From Desulfobacterales bacterium C00003060 (GTDB lineage: Bacteria; Desulfobacterota; Desulfobacteria; Desulfobacterales; C00003060), in the NCBI GenBank assembly GCA_001751085.1, contig MAXP01000252.1, forward strand, positions 1 to 8,445: 8,445 bases of DNA. Reading direction: 5' to 3'. The first letter of the stretch is position 1. Every line of letters begins with the position of its first letter. A program made the translations under genes and the position numbers. This document shows positions 1-5,726 of the stretch, in pieces. The notes beneath the pieces are model-generated. The model saw nothing but the letters and a program-made list of their open reading frames with translations. It ran no database searches and was not told the origin of the DNA.

Positions 1-291
1 ATAACAGGCAGTTCCAAGGCAGACAGAGATGATGTTTCGGCCTCTCGGTTCCAGACTGAAGGTACTATAGAATGTGCCTACACCGTAAATTTGACTAAGA
101 GGCACCCCTATCTTCTCAGAAAGATACGTAAGAGATGCTTGGGGCAAGTAGTTATACTGATGTTGAATGGCCTGGAGAATCATAATAAGATTCTCTTTGT
201 CGTTGTTGAATTGTATGTCTATTATTCGATCAAGTTCCATATAATCCATCTCAACGGCTTGATCCGCGTCGGATAAAGCTGCCTCACTCAT
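1..291 (-). CDS. NuoE-like [2Fe-2S] subunit, partial (C-terminus beyond the window)
   Basis: This frame is open from ATG (291-289) to the left edge, giving 97 residues without a stop. It reads as the N-terminal part of the 24-kDa, thioredoxin-like ferredoxin subunit family (NuoE/HndA/HoxE type), which passes electrons between a NuoF-type NADH/FMN subunit and partner iron-sulfur proteins. Family signatures seen: LQAIQHQYNYLPQ (residues 39-51), a helical stretch with SEKIGVPLSQIYGVGTFYS (58-76), and CLGTAC (91-96). The two cysteines of that last motif, C91 and C96, are the expected first pair of [2Fe-2S] ligands; the second pair would lie outside the window. The gene follows the HdrA-like gene by 12 nt with a G-rich ribosome-binding stretch, so the two are almost certainly cotranscribed. 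A NuoF-like gene is the natural expectation next, but it is not visible. Family assignment is strong; the exact complex is unknown. Confidence 0.85.
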   Translation of the reverse strand, partial: MSEAALSDADQAVEMDYMELDRIIDIQFNNDKENLIMILQAIQHQYNYLPQASLTYLSEKIGVPLSQIYGVGTFYSTFSLEPRGRNIISVCLGTACY

Positions 292-303
292 TTAGCTGTC
301 CCC

Positions 304-702
304 CTAAATGGTAACTGCCTGATTTGTCACTGGACAATTTTCAACGCATAGCCCACAGCCAATACAACGGTCCAGGTCAATACTCCGCGCACGTTTCTTG
401 ACCTTTACCTTGAAATTCCCGGCAGAGCCTTCGACCGATTCAATATCAGCATAAGTGATGATTTCGATATTCAGATGCCGACCGCATTCCACCAGTTTTG
501 GCGCCATGATACACATGGAACAATCATTGGTGGGGTAGGTTTTGTCTAGTTGTGACATCGTGCCGCCAATAGCTGGTGATTTTTCAAGCAGATACACGTA
601 AAAACCAGAATCTGCCAGGTCAAGGGCGGCCTGGATACCACCAATGCCACCACCTATGACCAGCACTGCACCCACCTTTTTTGTCGGTTCACCCTTTGGC
701 AT
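304..702 (-). CDS. Short HdrA-like FAD/[4Fe-4S] protein (132 aa, lacks most of HdrA)
   Basis: The protein matches the part of heterodisulfide reductase subunit A that binds FAD and carries the inserted ferredoxin motif. A Rossmann glycine motif GGGIGG lies at residues 17-22, with an acidic residue (E40) at the end of the second strand. The HdrA hallmark segment runs from SQLDKTYPTNDCSMC (50-64) to VECGRH (71-76). One complete [4Fe-4S] motif, C113-x2-C116-x2-C119-x3-C123-P, sits near the C-terminus. The protein stops nine residues later, whereas HdrA proteins usually exceed 600 residues. The N-terminal domain, the second half of the flavin domain and the C-terminal ferredoxin are all absent. 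I chose the ATG at 702 because GAGAGG lies about 6 nt before it; an upstream in-frame ATG at 726 has no such site. The NuoE-like gene follows 12 nt later. It may be a genuine small electron-transfer module or a trimmed HdrA. Confidence 0.8.
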   Translation of the reverse strand: MPKGEPTKKVGAVLVIGGGIGGIQAALDLADSGFYVYLLEKSPAIGGTMSQLDKTYPTNDCSMCIMAPKLVECGRHLNIEIITYADIESVEGSAGNFKVKVKKRARSIDLDRCIGCGLCVENCPVTNQAVTI

Positions 703-807
703 TTTTCCTCTCCCGCAAAACCTCACAGCCCGTGGATACTGATTGATACGCTAAGCCCCCGCCAAAATCCGCTCCGGGATAGGCGTGCCGCTTACACAAG
801 AATTAGG

Positions 808-836
808 TATATATCAGAAATAGGGTTGACTGTCAA
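808..836 (-). promoter_or_regulatory. Predicted sigma70-type promoter of the HdrA-like/NuoE-like operon
   Basis: On the minus strand TTGACA (836-831) is followed by a 17-nt spacer and TATATA (813-808). The start would fall near 800, leaving a leader of about 100 nt before the ATG at 702. The -35 box is half of a perfect 5-1-5 dyad, TTGACTGTCAA (826-836), a possible operator. The -35 match and spacing are exact; the -10 match is four of six. Confidence 0.6.
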
Positions 837-854
837 AGGACGATCTTGTTATAG

Positions 855-960
855 GATTGCGGATTTCGGAGTTAAGCTGCGCATCATTTTAGCGTAATTT
901 CACATGGTTATCAGGGCCATTCATGCCCAAATTTGCAAGTATTTTTCTGAAAAGCTATAG
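855..960. repeat. Dispersed ~107-bp direct repeat, copy A
   Basis: This stretch recurs in the same orientation at 2999-3105. By eye about 95 of 107 aligned positions agree, with one single-base gap. It opens with the heptamer-like GATTGCGGATT and closes with CTGAAAAGCTATAG; the first ~20 and last ~30 bases are the best conserved, and similarity stops abruptly at both ends. No convincing coding frame is visible. Its opening bases match, on the opposite strand, the CCGCAAT heptamers at 5727-5868. Confidence 0.8.
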
Positions 961-1047
961 ATAGAAGGGAAATGCCTGCGAGGGATCTTGGGTGCGGAAC
1001 AACATTTGAGGGCTTTTTGTCAGGGATTGGGCTTATAGGCGGCTTAG
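961..1047. other. Short spacer without recognisable gene
   Basis: This lies between repeat copy A and the fold-back element. A 39-codon plus-strand frame starts at 972 after GAAGGG but runs into the inverted repeat and resembles nothing I know, so I do not call a gene. Confidence 0.4.
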
Positions 1048-1406
1048 AACCCATGTTTCCCACTTTTCTCTTGTGGTTATGTAACATATAGAAATTATTA
1101 TTATTTAAGATTGCGATTGTTCAATTTTCTATGCACACATTAACTATTTACCCTCTTTATTTGCTTTTTTTATCGAAAACCGCATTTTGACACCACAATA
1201 TATAGGCAGTAATTGCCCACCTTAACCGCATGATTAACATAGACACAGTATATTGTGGTATCAAATGCGTGATTTATGACTTTTTGAGTACTTTCCACAT
1301 AGAAAAGTTGGCAGTGTGCATAGAAAATATTTTTACAAAATTGATACATTTGCAATTATATCAATATATTACAAATGTATCAATTCTGGGGTGGGAAACA
1401 TGGGTT
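1048..1406. mobile_element. Fold-back (MITE-like) element with nested inverted repeats
   Basis: The ends are a perfect 16-bp inverted repeat, AACCCATGTTTCCCAC at 1048-1063 and its complement at 1391-1406. Inside lie two further matched pairs: a perfect 14-bp pair (1125-1138 with 1314-1327) and a 21/22-bp imperfect pair (1181-1202 with 1249-1269). All three share a midpoint near 1226, so the 359-bp unit is one long interrupted palindrome. The interior is very AT-rich and has no transposase frame. TTAGAA occurs at both boundaries (1044-1049 and 1405-1410), and AG directly flanks both ends, but no clear target-site duplication can be assigned. A non-autonomous transposon relic is my inference; a large structured RNA or cruciform site is possible. 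Confidence 0.6.
1339..1385 (-). terminator. Perfect 14-bp AT-rich hairpin, possible terminator of the barrel gene
   Basis: AATTGATACATTTG (1339-1352) and its exact complement (1372-1385) enclose a 19-nt loop. The hairpin starts about 20 nt after the stop codon of the minus-strand barrel gene. On that strand the stem is followed by a T/A-rich tract. The stem is AT-rich, so termination would be weak. It lies only in the right half of the fold-back element. Confidence 0.4.
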
Positions 1407-2250
1407 AGAAGGTTACTGTCAATCCATGGAGGAAGGCCCATGAATCATCCATGTCCTTGTCGACCAGCTTATGCAGATCATTCCAAGCATCGCCGGCAAC
1501 GAGATATCCCACCGTGGCATTGTAAGTCAGGTTGTCCATGAGCTTGACATTGATGCCGATATCATATTCCCAGCCGATCTCATTGTCTACGTGAGACACT
1601 GTGTCATTGGTTTCACAGTAACCAACAGCAGCGTTCAGGATCACGTTTTCTCTTGGTGAAAATGCCGCTGTGACATAAGCAAGTTTGTAGCCGGTTTCCT
1701 TAATATCTGAGTTGTGTTCGCTTCCGTTGAAGCCCTTGCCCTTGGCAAGGGCATCGAGACTGGTTCCGCCCGGATACCCGTCAGTGTTTTGATTGGAAAG
1801 TATCAAGAGAGGCTCCCACAGATCGCGGTCTGGATGCCAGTTGTTCTTATCATGTCTCGAATCTGTATTGCCTTGTGAAAAGGCATAACCAAATCCAAGC
1901 GTAGCTGGATTTGCATCATAATTGGCATAGAAACAATATGCATATTTCCAGTTGACAAAATCTTTATCCTTTGCGCTCCCCCCACGGACTCTCTGTCCCG
2001 AAACCTGATCTTCAAACACTTGAAAACCTGTGACCACGCTCAATCTGTTTGTGACCTTTAGAACCGGATGGATCTTAAAATTCGTGTCAAGGCGTGCATC
2101 TGACCTGCCATCGCAGCCATAAAGATCCTGATTGTTCCTGAGCGCTCCCGTAGTTTCATAGGATGGGCTAATCTCGACATCCAGCGCCATGGCCGGTGTA
2201 GCTGCAAGCATGATTCCAGTCACGACCGCTGCAACTAAACTCAATTTCAT
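1405..2250 (-). CDS. Outer-membrane beta-barrel (porin-like) protein, 281 aa
   Basis: The precursor begins with a clear signal peptide: KL, a hydrophobic core (residues 4-17) and TPAMA with likely cleavage after A22. The mature part is rich in alternating polar/hydrophobic strands such as LSVVTGFQVF (70-79), ENVILNAAVGY (201-211) and NLTYNATVGYL (240-250). It ends in TVTF, the terminal phenylalanine expected of barrel proteins inserted by BamA. The N-terminal strand-turn pattern and the C-terminal GYLVAGD region recall homotrimeric porins of sulfate and metal reducers, but those are usually 400-500 residues, so this is a short version. Three cysteines (C46, C106, C212) are unusual for a barrel. 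The ATG at 2250 is preceded by GAGGAGG about 10 nt upstream; the longer frame from 2319 would bury the signal peptide. The stop codon lies inside the inverted repeat of the fold-back element. Substrate unknown. Confidence 0.75.
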   Translation of the reverse strand: MKLSLVAAVVTGIMLAATPAMALDVEISPSYETTGALRNNQDLYGCDGRSDARLDTNFKIHPVLKVTNRLSVVTGFQVFEDQVSGQRVRGGSAKDKDFVNWKYAYCFYANYDANPATLGFGYAFSQGNTDSRHDKNNWHPDRDLWEPLLILSNQNTDGYPGGTSLDALAKGKGFNGSEHNSDIKETGYKLAYVTAAFSPRENVILNAAVGYCETNDTVSHVDNEIGWEYDIGINVKLMDNLTYNATVGYLVAGDAWNDLHKLVDKDMDDSWAFLHGLTVTF

Positions 2251-2325
2251 GGTGCCGTTTCCTCCTCTTTGTTGAGTCCAGTTAAAGCGAGCCATTTGCA
2301 ACAATAGAGTATGCGTCACTGTCCT

Positions 2326-2381
2326 TATCCTAAAGGGATATTATGAGGCAACGCCGTAGATGGGACACACAACACCTCATA
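2326..2381 (-). promoter_or_regulatory. Structured 5' leader of the barrel-gene mRNA
   Basis: The predicted transcript would begin close to 2382. TATGAGG at 2381-2375 (minus strand) can pair with CCTCATA at 2348-2342, placing a stem-loop at the very 5' end. A second small stem, TATCC with GGATA, spans 2326-2340. I recognise no riboswitch family. A 5' stem that stabilises the message is an inference. Confidence 0.3.
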
Positions 2382-2388
2382 CTACAAA

Positions 2389-2417
2389 AAAATATAGGGC
2401 CATGATGTCTTTGTCAA
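2389..2417 (-). promoter_or_regulatory. Predicted sigma70-type promoter of the barrel gene
   Basis: TTGACA (2417-2412, minus strand) is followed by 17 nt and TATTTT (2394-2389). An overlapping TATATT at 2396-2391 would give a 15-nt spacer with a better -10. The leader would be about 130 nt, ending with GAGGAGG before the ATG at 2250. Confidence 0.55.
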
Positions 2418-2608
2418 GACTTTTTTCAGCAATTCCAATTTTGACCATAAGGTCCATAAAACGGCTACCAACGTAAGGCGGGGCAGCCTGTAAATTCAAT
2501 CACTTAGCAACTCCCTGGGTTTTGCTTGATTGTGAAATTAACATAGAGCCAAAATGGCGCAAAGTGTTCCGCTTTAAGTTGGCAGCCCATAAAACACAGG
2601 GGTTCTTT
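2418..2608. other. Intergenic stretch with no recognisable gene
   Basis: Both strands are broken by frequent stops. I see no tRNA-like fold and no frame with a plausible start and ribosome-binding site. It separates the barrel-gene promoter from the second fold-back element. Confidence 0.4.
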
Positions 2609-2851
2609 GTGGATTAGTGTGAAAACAATTTAATTTTACTTGAGAGTCCAAAGTTGTTTTAACGCATTGATATTCTTGGTGTTGATTCGTTCGTAACGTC
2701 ATTCCGGCGAAAGCCGGAATCCAGAATAATTCCAAGAGCATAATGAAGCTGGATGCCGGATCCGTCATCCCGGACCCCGATCCGGGACCGGTATGACGGC
2801 AGAACTTTGGACTCTCAATCTAACTAAATTGCGGATTTCACATAAATCCAC
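2609..2851. mobile_element. Second fold-back element with ~47-bp imperfect terminal inverted repeats and internal hairpins
   Basis: The core of the arms is a perfect 16-bp inverted repeat, TTGAGAGTCCAAAGTT at 2640-2655 with its complement at 2803-2818. Similarity continues outward, with small gaps, through CAATTTA and GTGTGAAA/ATGTGAAA to GTGGATT at 2609 and its complement ending at 2851. Inside are two GC-rich hairpins: ATTCCGGC-GAAA-GCCGGAAT (2701-2720), and a compound stem with CCGTCAT/ATGACGG (2762-2768/2793-2799) around TCCCGGA/TCCGGGA (2768-2774/2781-2787). The latter resemble hairpin repeats dispersed in many bacterial genomes. No transposase frame is present. It looks like a non-autonomous palindromic element carrying, or invaded by, smaller hairpin repeats. 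Confidence 0.65.
2698..2799. repeat. Pair of GC-rich hairpin repeats (GTCATTCCGG and GTCATCCCGG types)
   Basis: The first unit is a perfect 8-bp stem with a GAAA tetraloop at 2701-2720, followed by CCAG. The second is a two-part stem at 2762-2799. Both begin with GTCATYCCGG, so they are variants of one unit in tandem. They fill the loop of the fold-back element. Confidence 0.7.
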
Positions 2852-2998
2852 GATGAGCCAATTAGAATTGCTGTAACAAGAACGCATAGGTTGACATTTG
2901 AGCAGAATAATGCTAAAAAAATTTATAATTGGAGGGTCTACACACAAACTCATTTTTCAAGAAACAAAAATAAAATATATATAGTATTTCCGATTTCC

Positions 2999-3105
2999 GA
3001 TTGCGGATTGCGGAGTTAATCCCCACATCATTTTTGCATAATTTCACATGGTTATCAGGACCATTCGTCCCGCAAATTTGCAAGTATTTTTCTGAAAAGC
3101 TATAG
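2999..3105. repeat. Dispersed ~107-bp direct repeat, copy B
   Basis: Same-orientation partner of copy A at 855-960, about 89% identical by eye. It is preceded by further heptamer-like steps, CCGATTTCCGATTGCGG from 2990. The two copies are 2,144 bp apart and bracket the barrel gene and both fold-back elements. The copy ends in CTATAG. Confidence 0.8.
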
Positions 3106-3199
3106 CACAGCTTTTTCAATATGCAGGGCCATGATCACATGCTCGATGAGTTTATGTGTAGGCTCCAGGGTCATGGCACAGCGGTGAAAGGGAGGTGAT

Positions 3200-3336
3200 A
3201 TGAGAACAGTTCGATCCTGTAGGACCATAAGAGCAATTGTCTTCTATTGTGTTGGTGCACTGTTGCTTTTCCGTTGACAGGCATGTTGTTTCCGAAACGT
3301 GGATTTGCTAATGAACTGACGAACAGTTCCTGCTGA
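3200..3336 (+). pseudogene. Frameshifted signal-peptide relic of an exported protein
   Basis: A near-ideal ribosome-binding site, GGGAGGTGAT (3190-3199), leads directly into ATG at 3200. The first frame gives 25 residues, a basic start (MRTVRSCRTIRA) and a hydrophobic run (IVFYCVGALLLF), then stops at 3275-3277. If one T is added to the TTTT run at 3267-3270, the frame continues as PLTGMLFPKRGFANELTNSSC and stops at 3334-3336. The joined peptide has the full layout of a signal peptide, with GFA as a likely cleavage site before NELTN. Either a longer exported protein lost its body here, or this is a short membrane or leader peptide. It ends 17 nt before the intact porin gene, which has its own signal peptide. 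Confidence 0.4.
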
Positions 3337-3353
3337 AACAAGGAGGGAAGAGA

Positions 3354-4805
3354 ATGAAGAGGGGGATTTTACTGCTAATTGCGCTTGTTGTGGTTGCTCT
3401 ATGGTGTTTTCCGGCCATGGGGCAAGCAACTGGTCAGGAGGATCGGCTAAAGGCGCTTGAGGACAAGATTCAGGCGCTTCAGAACGAGCTTGAGGAGGTG
3501 AAGAAGGAGGCTGTTCAGGCGAAGGAGGCTGCTGAGGTCACAAAAGAGACATTTCAGGGAAAGAAGGTTACGCCCGCCTATTCTTTCTGGAAAAATGATT
3601 TTTTTCTTTCAACAGAGGATGAAGAGTTCTGGATGAAAATTCGTGGGAACCTGCACTTTGATACAAAATTCTATGGTGGAAACAGCGCCAACCCGACCGC
3701 ATTCGATATCCGACGTGTCCGTATGGATTTCCAGGGGATGTGGTACGACTACATCTATTTCCGTATCCAGGCGGAGTTTGCTGATTCCCCTTATATCCGC
3801 AATGCCTGGGTAGACTATAAGTTCAGGGACTGGTTGCATCTTCGTGGAGGCCAGATGAAGCCGCCCTTCAGCACTTCATGGTGGACCACTGATAACAATG
3901 TCAACTTCATGGAGCGCGGGGGGGGCAAGCCGATTTATAGCGGTTTTGACCGGGGCTGGTGGATCTGGGGTGATGTCCTTGATAACACCCTGGCATGGAA
4001 TATATCCACATGGACCGGTACGGGTACGGAGAAAGACGATCCAAAAGGGGACATCAACGACTACAAGGACTGGGTTGCCCGTTTGTTTTACAGCCCTTTC
4101 AAAAACCAGGATGACTCGGTTGTCCAGGGGCTTCATCTATGCGTTGAGGGGAGTCTTGGCAAACAAACAGGCCGGACAAAGGCATTTGAGGGTCAGGGCA
4201 AAGGATATAGCGCTGCTATCAGAGATGACAAATACTGGACGTGGGTCGACGGCTTAACAGATGAGACGATAGACAGCAGAGATCGGTGGGGGGCTGAGCT
4301 TCACTATATTCTCGGGCCGTTGAGCATGAGTTCCGAGTATCTCGTGTGTAAGTACAGTGACATAGAATACGTTGCTGATGGCGGAAAAGTGAGCGCTGAC
4401 GGCAATATCGTGTCCTGGAGCACATGGGTTGCTTACTTTCTAACCGGTGAGCAAAAAAGGGTTAGTAACTTCGGATGGAAATATCCAAGTCCCAAAAACG
4501 ACTTTGATCCTGTCCATTTTGACGGCACGGGGGCATGGGAGGTCCTTGCCCGTTACACGAGCACCAAAACCAGCAAAGCCCTGTTTCAGAGGGGTATCCT
4601 TGATGGTGCAGACAGGGTGGATGAGTATACCCTGGGCCTTTCATGGACCTGGAATCCCCTGATACGCTGGCAGTTCAACTATGTCCATCTGAGTGGACGC
4701 GGCATTCTCACTGGTTGGGTGGATAAGAATAATTCCAATGACCCGGGGACAAAGCGGGTTGATCACGAGGATATGTTTGGAATTCGCATGATCTTCAAGT
4801 TCTAA
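3354..4805 (+). CDS. OprO/OprP-type (phosphate-selective family) outer-membrane porin, 483 aa
   Basis: The precursor has a signal peptide (MKRG, hydrophobic core 5-19, cleavage probably around AMG23) and then a heptad-rich coiled coil at roughly 28-66 (DRLKALEDKIQALQNELEEV...). Such coiled coils often tie porin trimers to the periplasm or peptidoglycan. A beta-barrel of the Porin_O_P family follows. The family block is clear: FDIRRVRMDFQG (117-128), FRIQAEFADS (136-145), IRNAWVDYKF (148-157) and LRGGQMKPPFS (163-173). The chain ends in MIFKF, with the terminal phenylalanine of a barrel. AGGAGG lies about 8 nt before the ATG. Family members include phosphate and polyphosphate channels, but many have unknown substrates, so selectivity is not claimed. 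Aromatic and acidic residues are abundant in the predicted loops. The gene converges on the crotonase across a shared hairpin. Confidence 0.9.
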   Translation: MKRGILLLIALVVVALWCFPAMGQATGQEDRLKALEDKIQALQNELEEVKKEAVQAKEAAEVTKETFQGKKVTPAYSFWKNDFFLSTEDEEFWMKIRGNLHFDTKFYGGNSANPTAFDIRRVRMDFQGMWYDYIYFRIQAEFADSPYIRNAWVDYKFRDWLHLRGGQMKPPFSTSWWTTDNNVNFMERGGGKPIYSGFDRGWWIWGDVLDNTLAWNISTWTGTGTEKDDPKGDINDYKDWVARLFYSPFKNQDDSVVQGLHLCVEGSLGKQTGRTKAFEGQGKGYSAAIRDDKYWTWVDGLTDETIDSRDRWGAELHYILGPLSMSSEYLVCKYSDIEYVADGGKVSADGNIVSWSTWVAYFLTGEQKRVSNFGWKYPSPKNDFDPVHFDGTGAWEVLARYTSTKTSKALFQRGILDGADRVDEYTLGLSWTWNPLIRWQFNYVHLSGRGILTGWVDKNNSNDPGTKRVDHEDMFGIRMIFKF

Positions 4806-4826
4806 TAGACTTAGGGGTTTCGTCCC

Positions 4827-4875
4827 AATAGCGGACCGGACCTTCAATTCGGTCCTATGTGTTCGGTCTGCTATT
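4827..4875. terminator. Bidirectional hairpin between convergent genes
   Basis: AATAGCGGACCG (4827-4838) pairs with CGGTCTGCTATT (4864-4875) with one mismatch. A second stem, GGACC/GGTCC (4838-4842/4851-4855), lies inside. The hairpin sits 21 nt after the porin stop and overlaps the last codon and stop (4871-4876) of the crotonase. U-tracts are short on both strands, so efficiency is uncertain. Confidence 0.55.
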
Positions 4876-5647
4876 TTCCCTTCCATATCGGTTTTCGCTT
4901 TTCCAGAAATGCAGTAAGCCCCTCCCTGGCATCCTCTGCAAGAAGATTATTTACAATGACATGCTTGGCATAATCGTAGGCCTGGGAATCGGTTAGGTTG
5001 ATCTGGGTGTAAAAGGCCTCTTTGCCCATGCTTATGGTAAAAGGACTGGCTTCAGCGATCTTTTCGGCCAGCGCCCATGTCTGTGCGGTTAGTTGATCGG
5101 CAGGAACGGCCTTGTTGATCAAGCCATATTCCTCTGCTTCCCGCGCTGAGATCATACGTCCGGTCAGGAGCATCTCAAGTGCCCGTTTCCTGCCAATAGC
5201 CCGTACAAGCGGGACCCCTGGAGTGGTGCAAAAGAGCCCGATTTTTATGCCAGGCGTTCCAAAAAGCGTGCCTTTCTCGGCCACAGCGAGATCACAAGCA
5301 GCCACCAGTTGACAACCTGCTGCAGTGGCCACGCCGTGTACCTGGGCAATCACCGGCTGGGGCAGGCCCTGGATCTTTTCCATGACATGGACACACGTGT
5401 CAAAGATCTCCTTGTAGTGGGTCATTTCACGATCTACCAGTTGCGAAATGTCGTGACCGGCAGAAAAAACCTTTCCTTCACCTTTTATTATGACAGCCCT
5501 AATCTCCTTGTTCTGACCTATGGTTGTGAGCAGGACACGCAACTCCTCCAAGAGTTCGAGAGAAAGGGCATTTCTCTTTTCCGGCCGGTTTAATGTGATA
5601 ATCCCGATTGCACCTTCCACATCAAACTTCAGATACTCGTAGCTCAT
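4871..5647 (-). CDS. Enoyl-CoA hydratase/isomerase (crotonase) family protein, ECHDC3-like
   Basis: The 258 residues match the usual crotonase length. The oxyanion-hole segment FSAGHDISQL (61-70) and the second one, HGVATAAGCQLVAACDLAVA (104-123), are in place, so the acyl-CoA thioester pocket is present. The sequence follows the ECHDC3 subgroup closely: TPGIKIGLFCTTPGVPL (131-147), LTGRMISA (161-168) and the C-terminal FLEKRKPIW (247-255). Both glutamates that catalyse hydration in classical enoyl-CoA hydratase are replaced: the GCEL position is Q113 and the PE position is G133. Simple hydratase activity is therefore doubtful, and another CoA-thioester reaction is more likely. I chose the ATG at 5647 because AGGAAGG lies just upstream; the ATG at 5677 sits inside tandem-repeat DNA. 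No promoter is obvious in the repeats upstream. Confidence 0.9.
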   Translation of the reverse strand: MSYEYLKFDVEGAIGIITLNRPEKRNALSLELLEELRVLLTTIGQNKEIRAVIIKGEGKVFSAGHDISQLVDREMTHYKEIFDTCVHVMEKIQGLPQPVIAQVHGVATAAGCQLVAACDLAVAEKGTLFGTPGIKIGLFCTTPGVPLVRAIGRKRALEMLLTGRMISAREAEEYGLINKAVPADQLTAQTWALAEKIAEASPFTISMGKEAFYTQINLTDSQAYDYAKHVIVNNLLAEDAREGLTAFLEKRKPIWKGK

Positions 5648-5670
5648 ACTTTCCTTCCTGTTGTGGTTGT

Positions 5671-5710
5671 TTGTCACTGGTCATTTGTTACTGGTCATTT
5701 GTCATTTGTT
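5671..5710. repeat. Tandem 14-mer repeat, about 2.5 units
   Basis: TTGTCACTGGTCAT (5671-5684) is followed by TTGTTACTGGTCAT (5685-5698) and a half unit TTGTCAT (5699-5705). It lies 24 nt before the crotonase start codon, in its leader. Confidence 0.7.
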
Positions 5711-5726
5711 TCATCCTCTCTTAATT

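Noticed and set aside
91..276. 61-codon plus-strand frame
   Set aside because: It lies antisense to the NuoE-like gene, whose minus-strand frame carries clear family motifs.
791..800. Rex-type redox operator near the HdrA-like promoter
   Set aside because: Only a TTGTG half-site is present; the second half is missing.
1170..1541. Frames inside and beside the first fold-back element (minus 1170-1355, plus 1230-1541)
   Set aside because: They are low-complexity AT-rich translations with no ribosome-binding site or family resemblance; the palindrome explains the DNA better.
2892..2920. Plus-strand TTGACA followed at 17 nt by TAAAAA
   Set aside because: The -10 is poor and no gene begins within a reasonable distance downstream.
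3250..3270. Possible sigma54 promoter (TTGG...TGC) upstream of the porin
   Set aside because: Spacing between GG and GC is 9 instead of the required 10, and flanking bases match poorly.
3274..3302. TTGACA at 3274-3279 as a porin -35 box
   Set aside because: No acceptable -10 hexamer exists at 16-18 nt downstream.
3898..4257. 119-codon plus-strand frame
   Set aside because: It is out of frame inside the porin gene and is a shadow of it.
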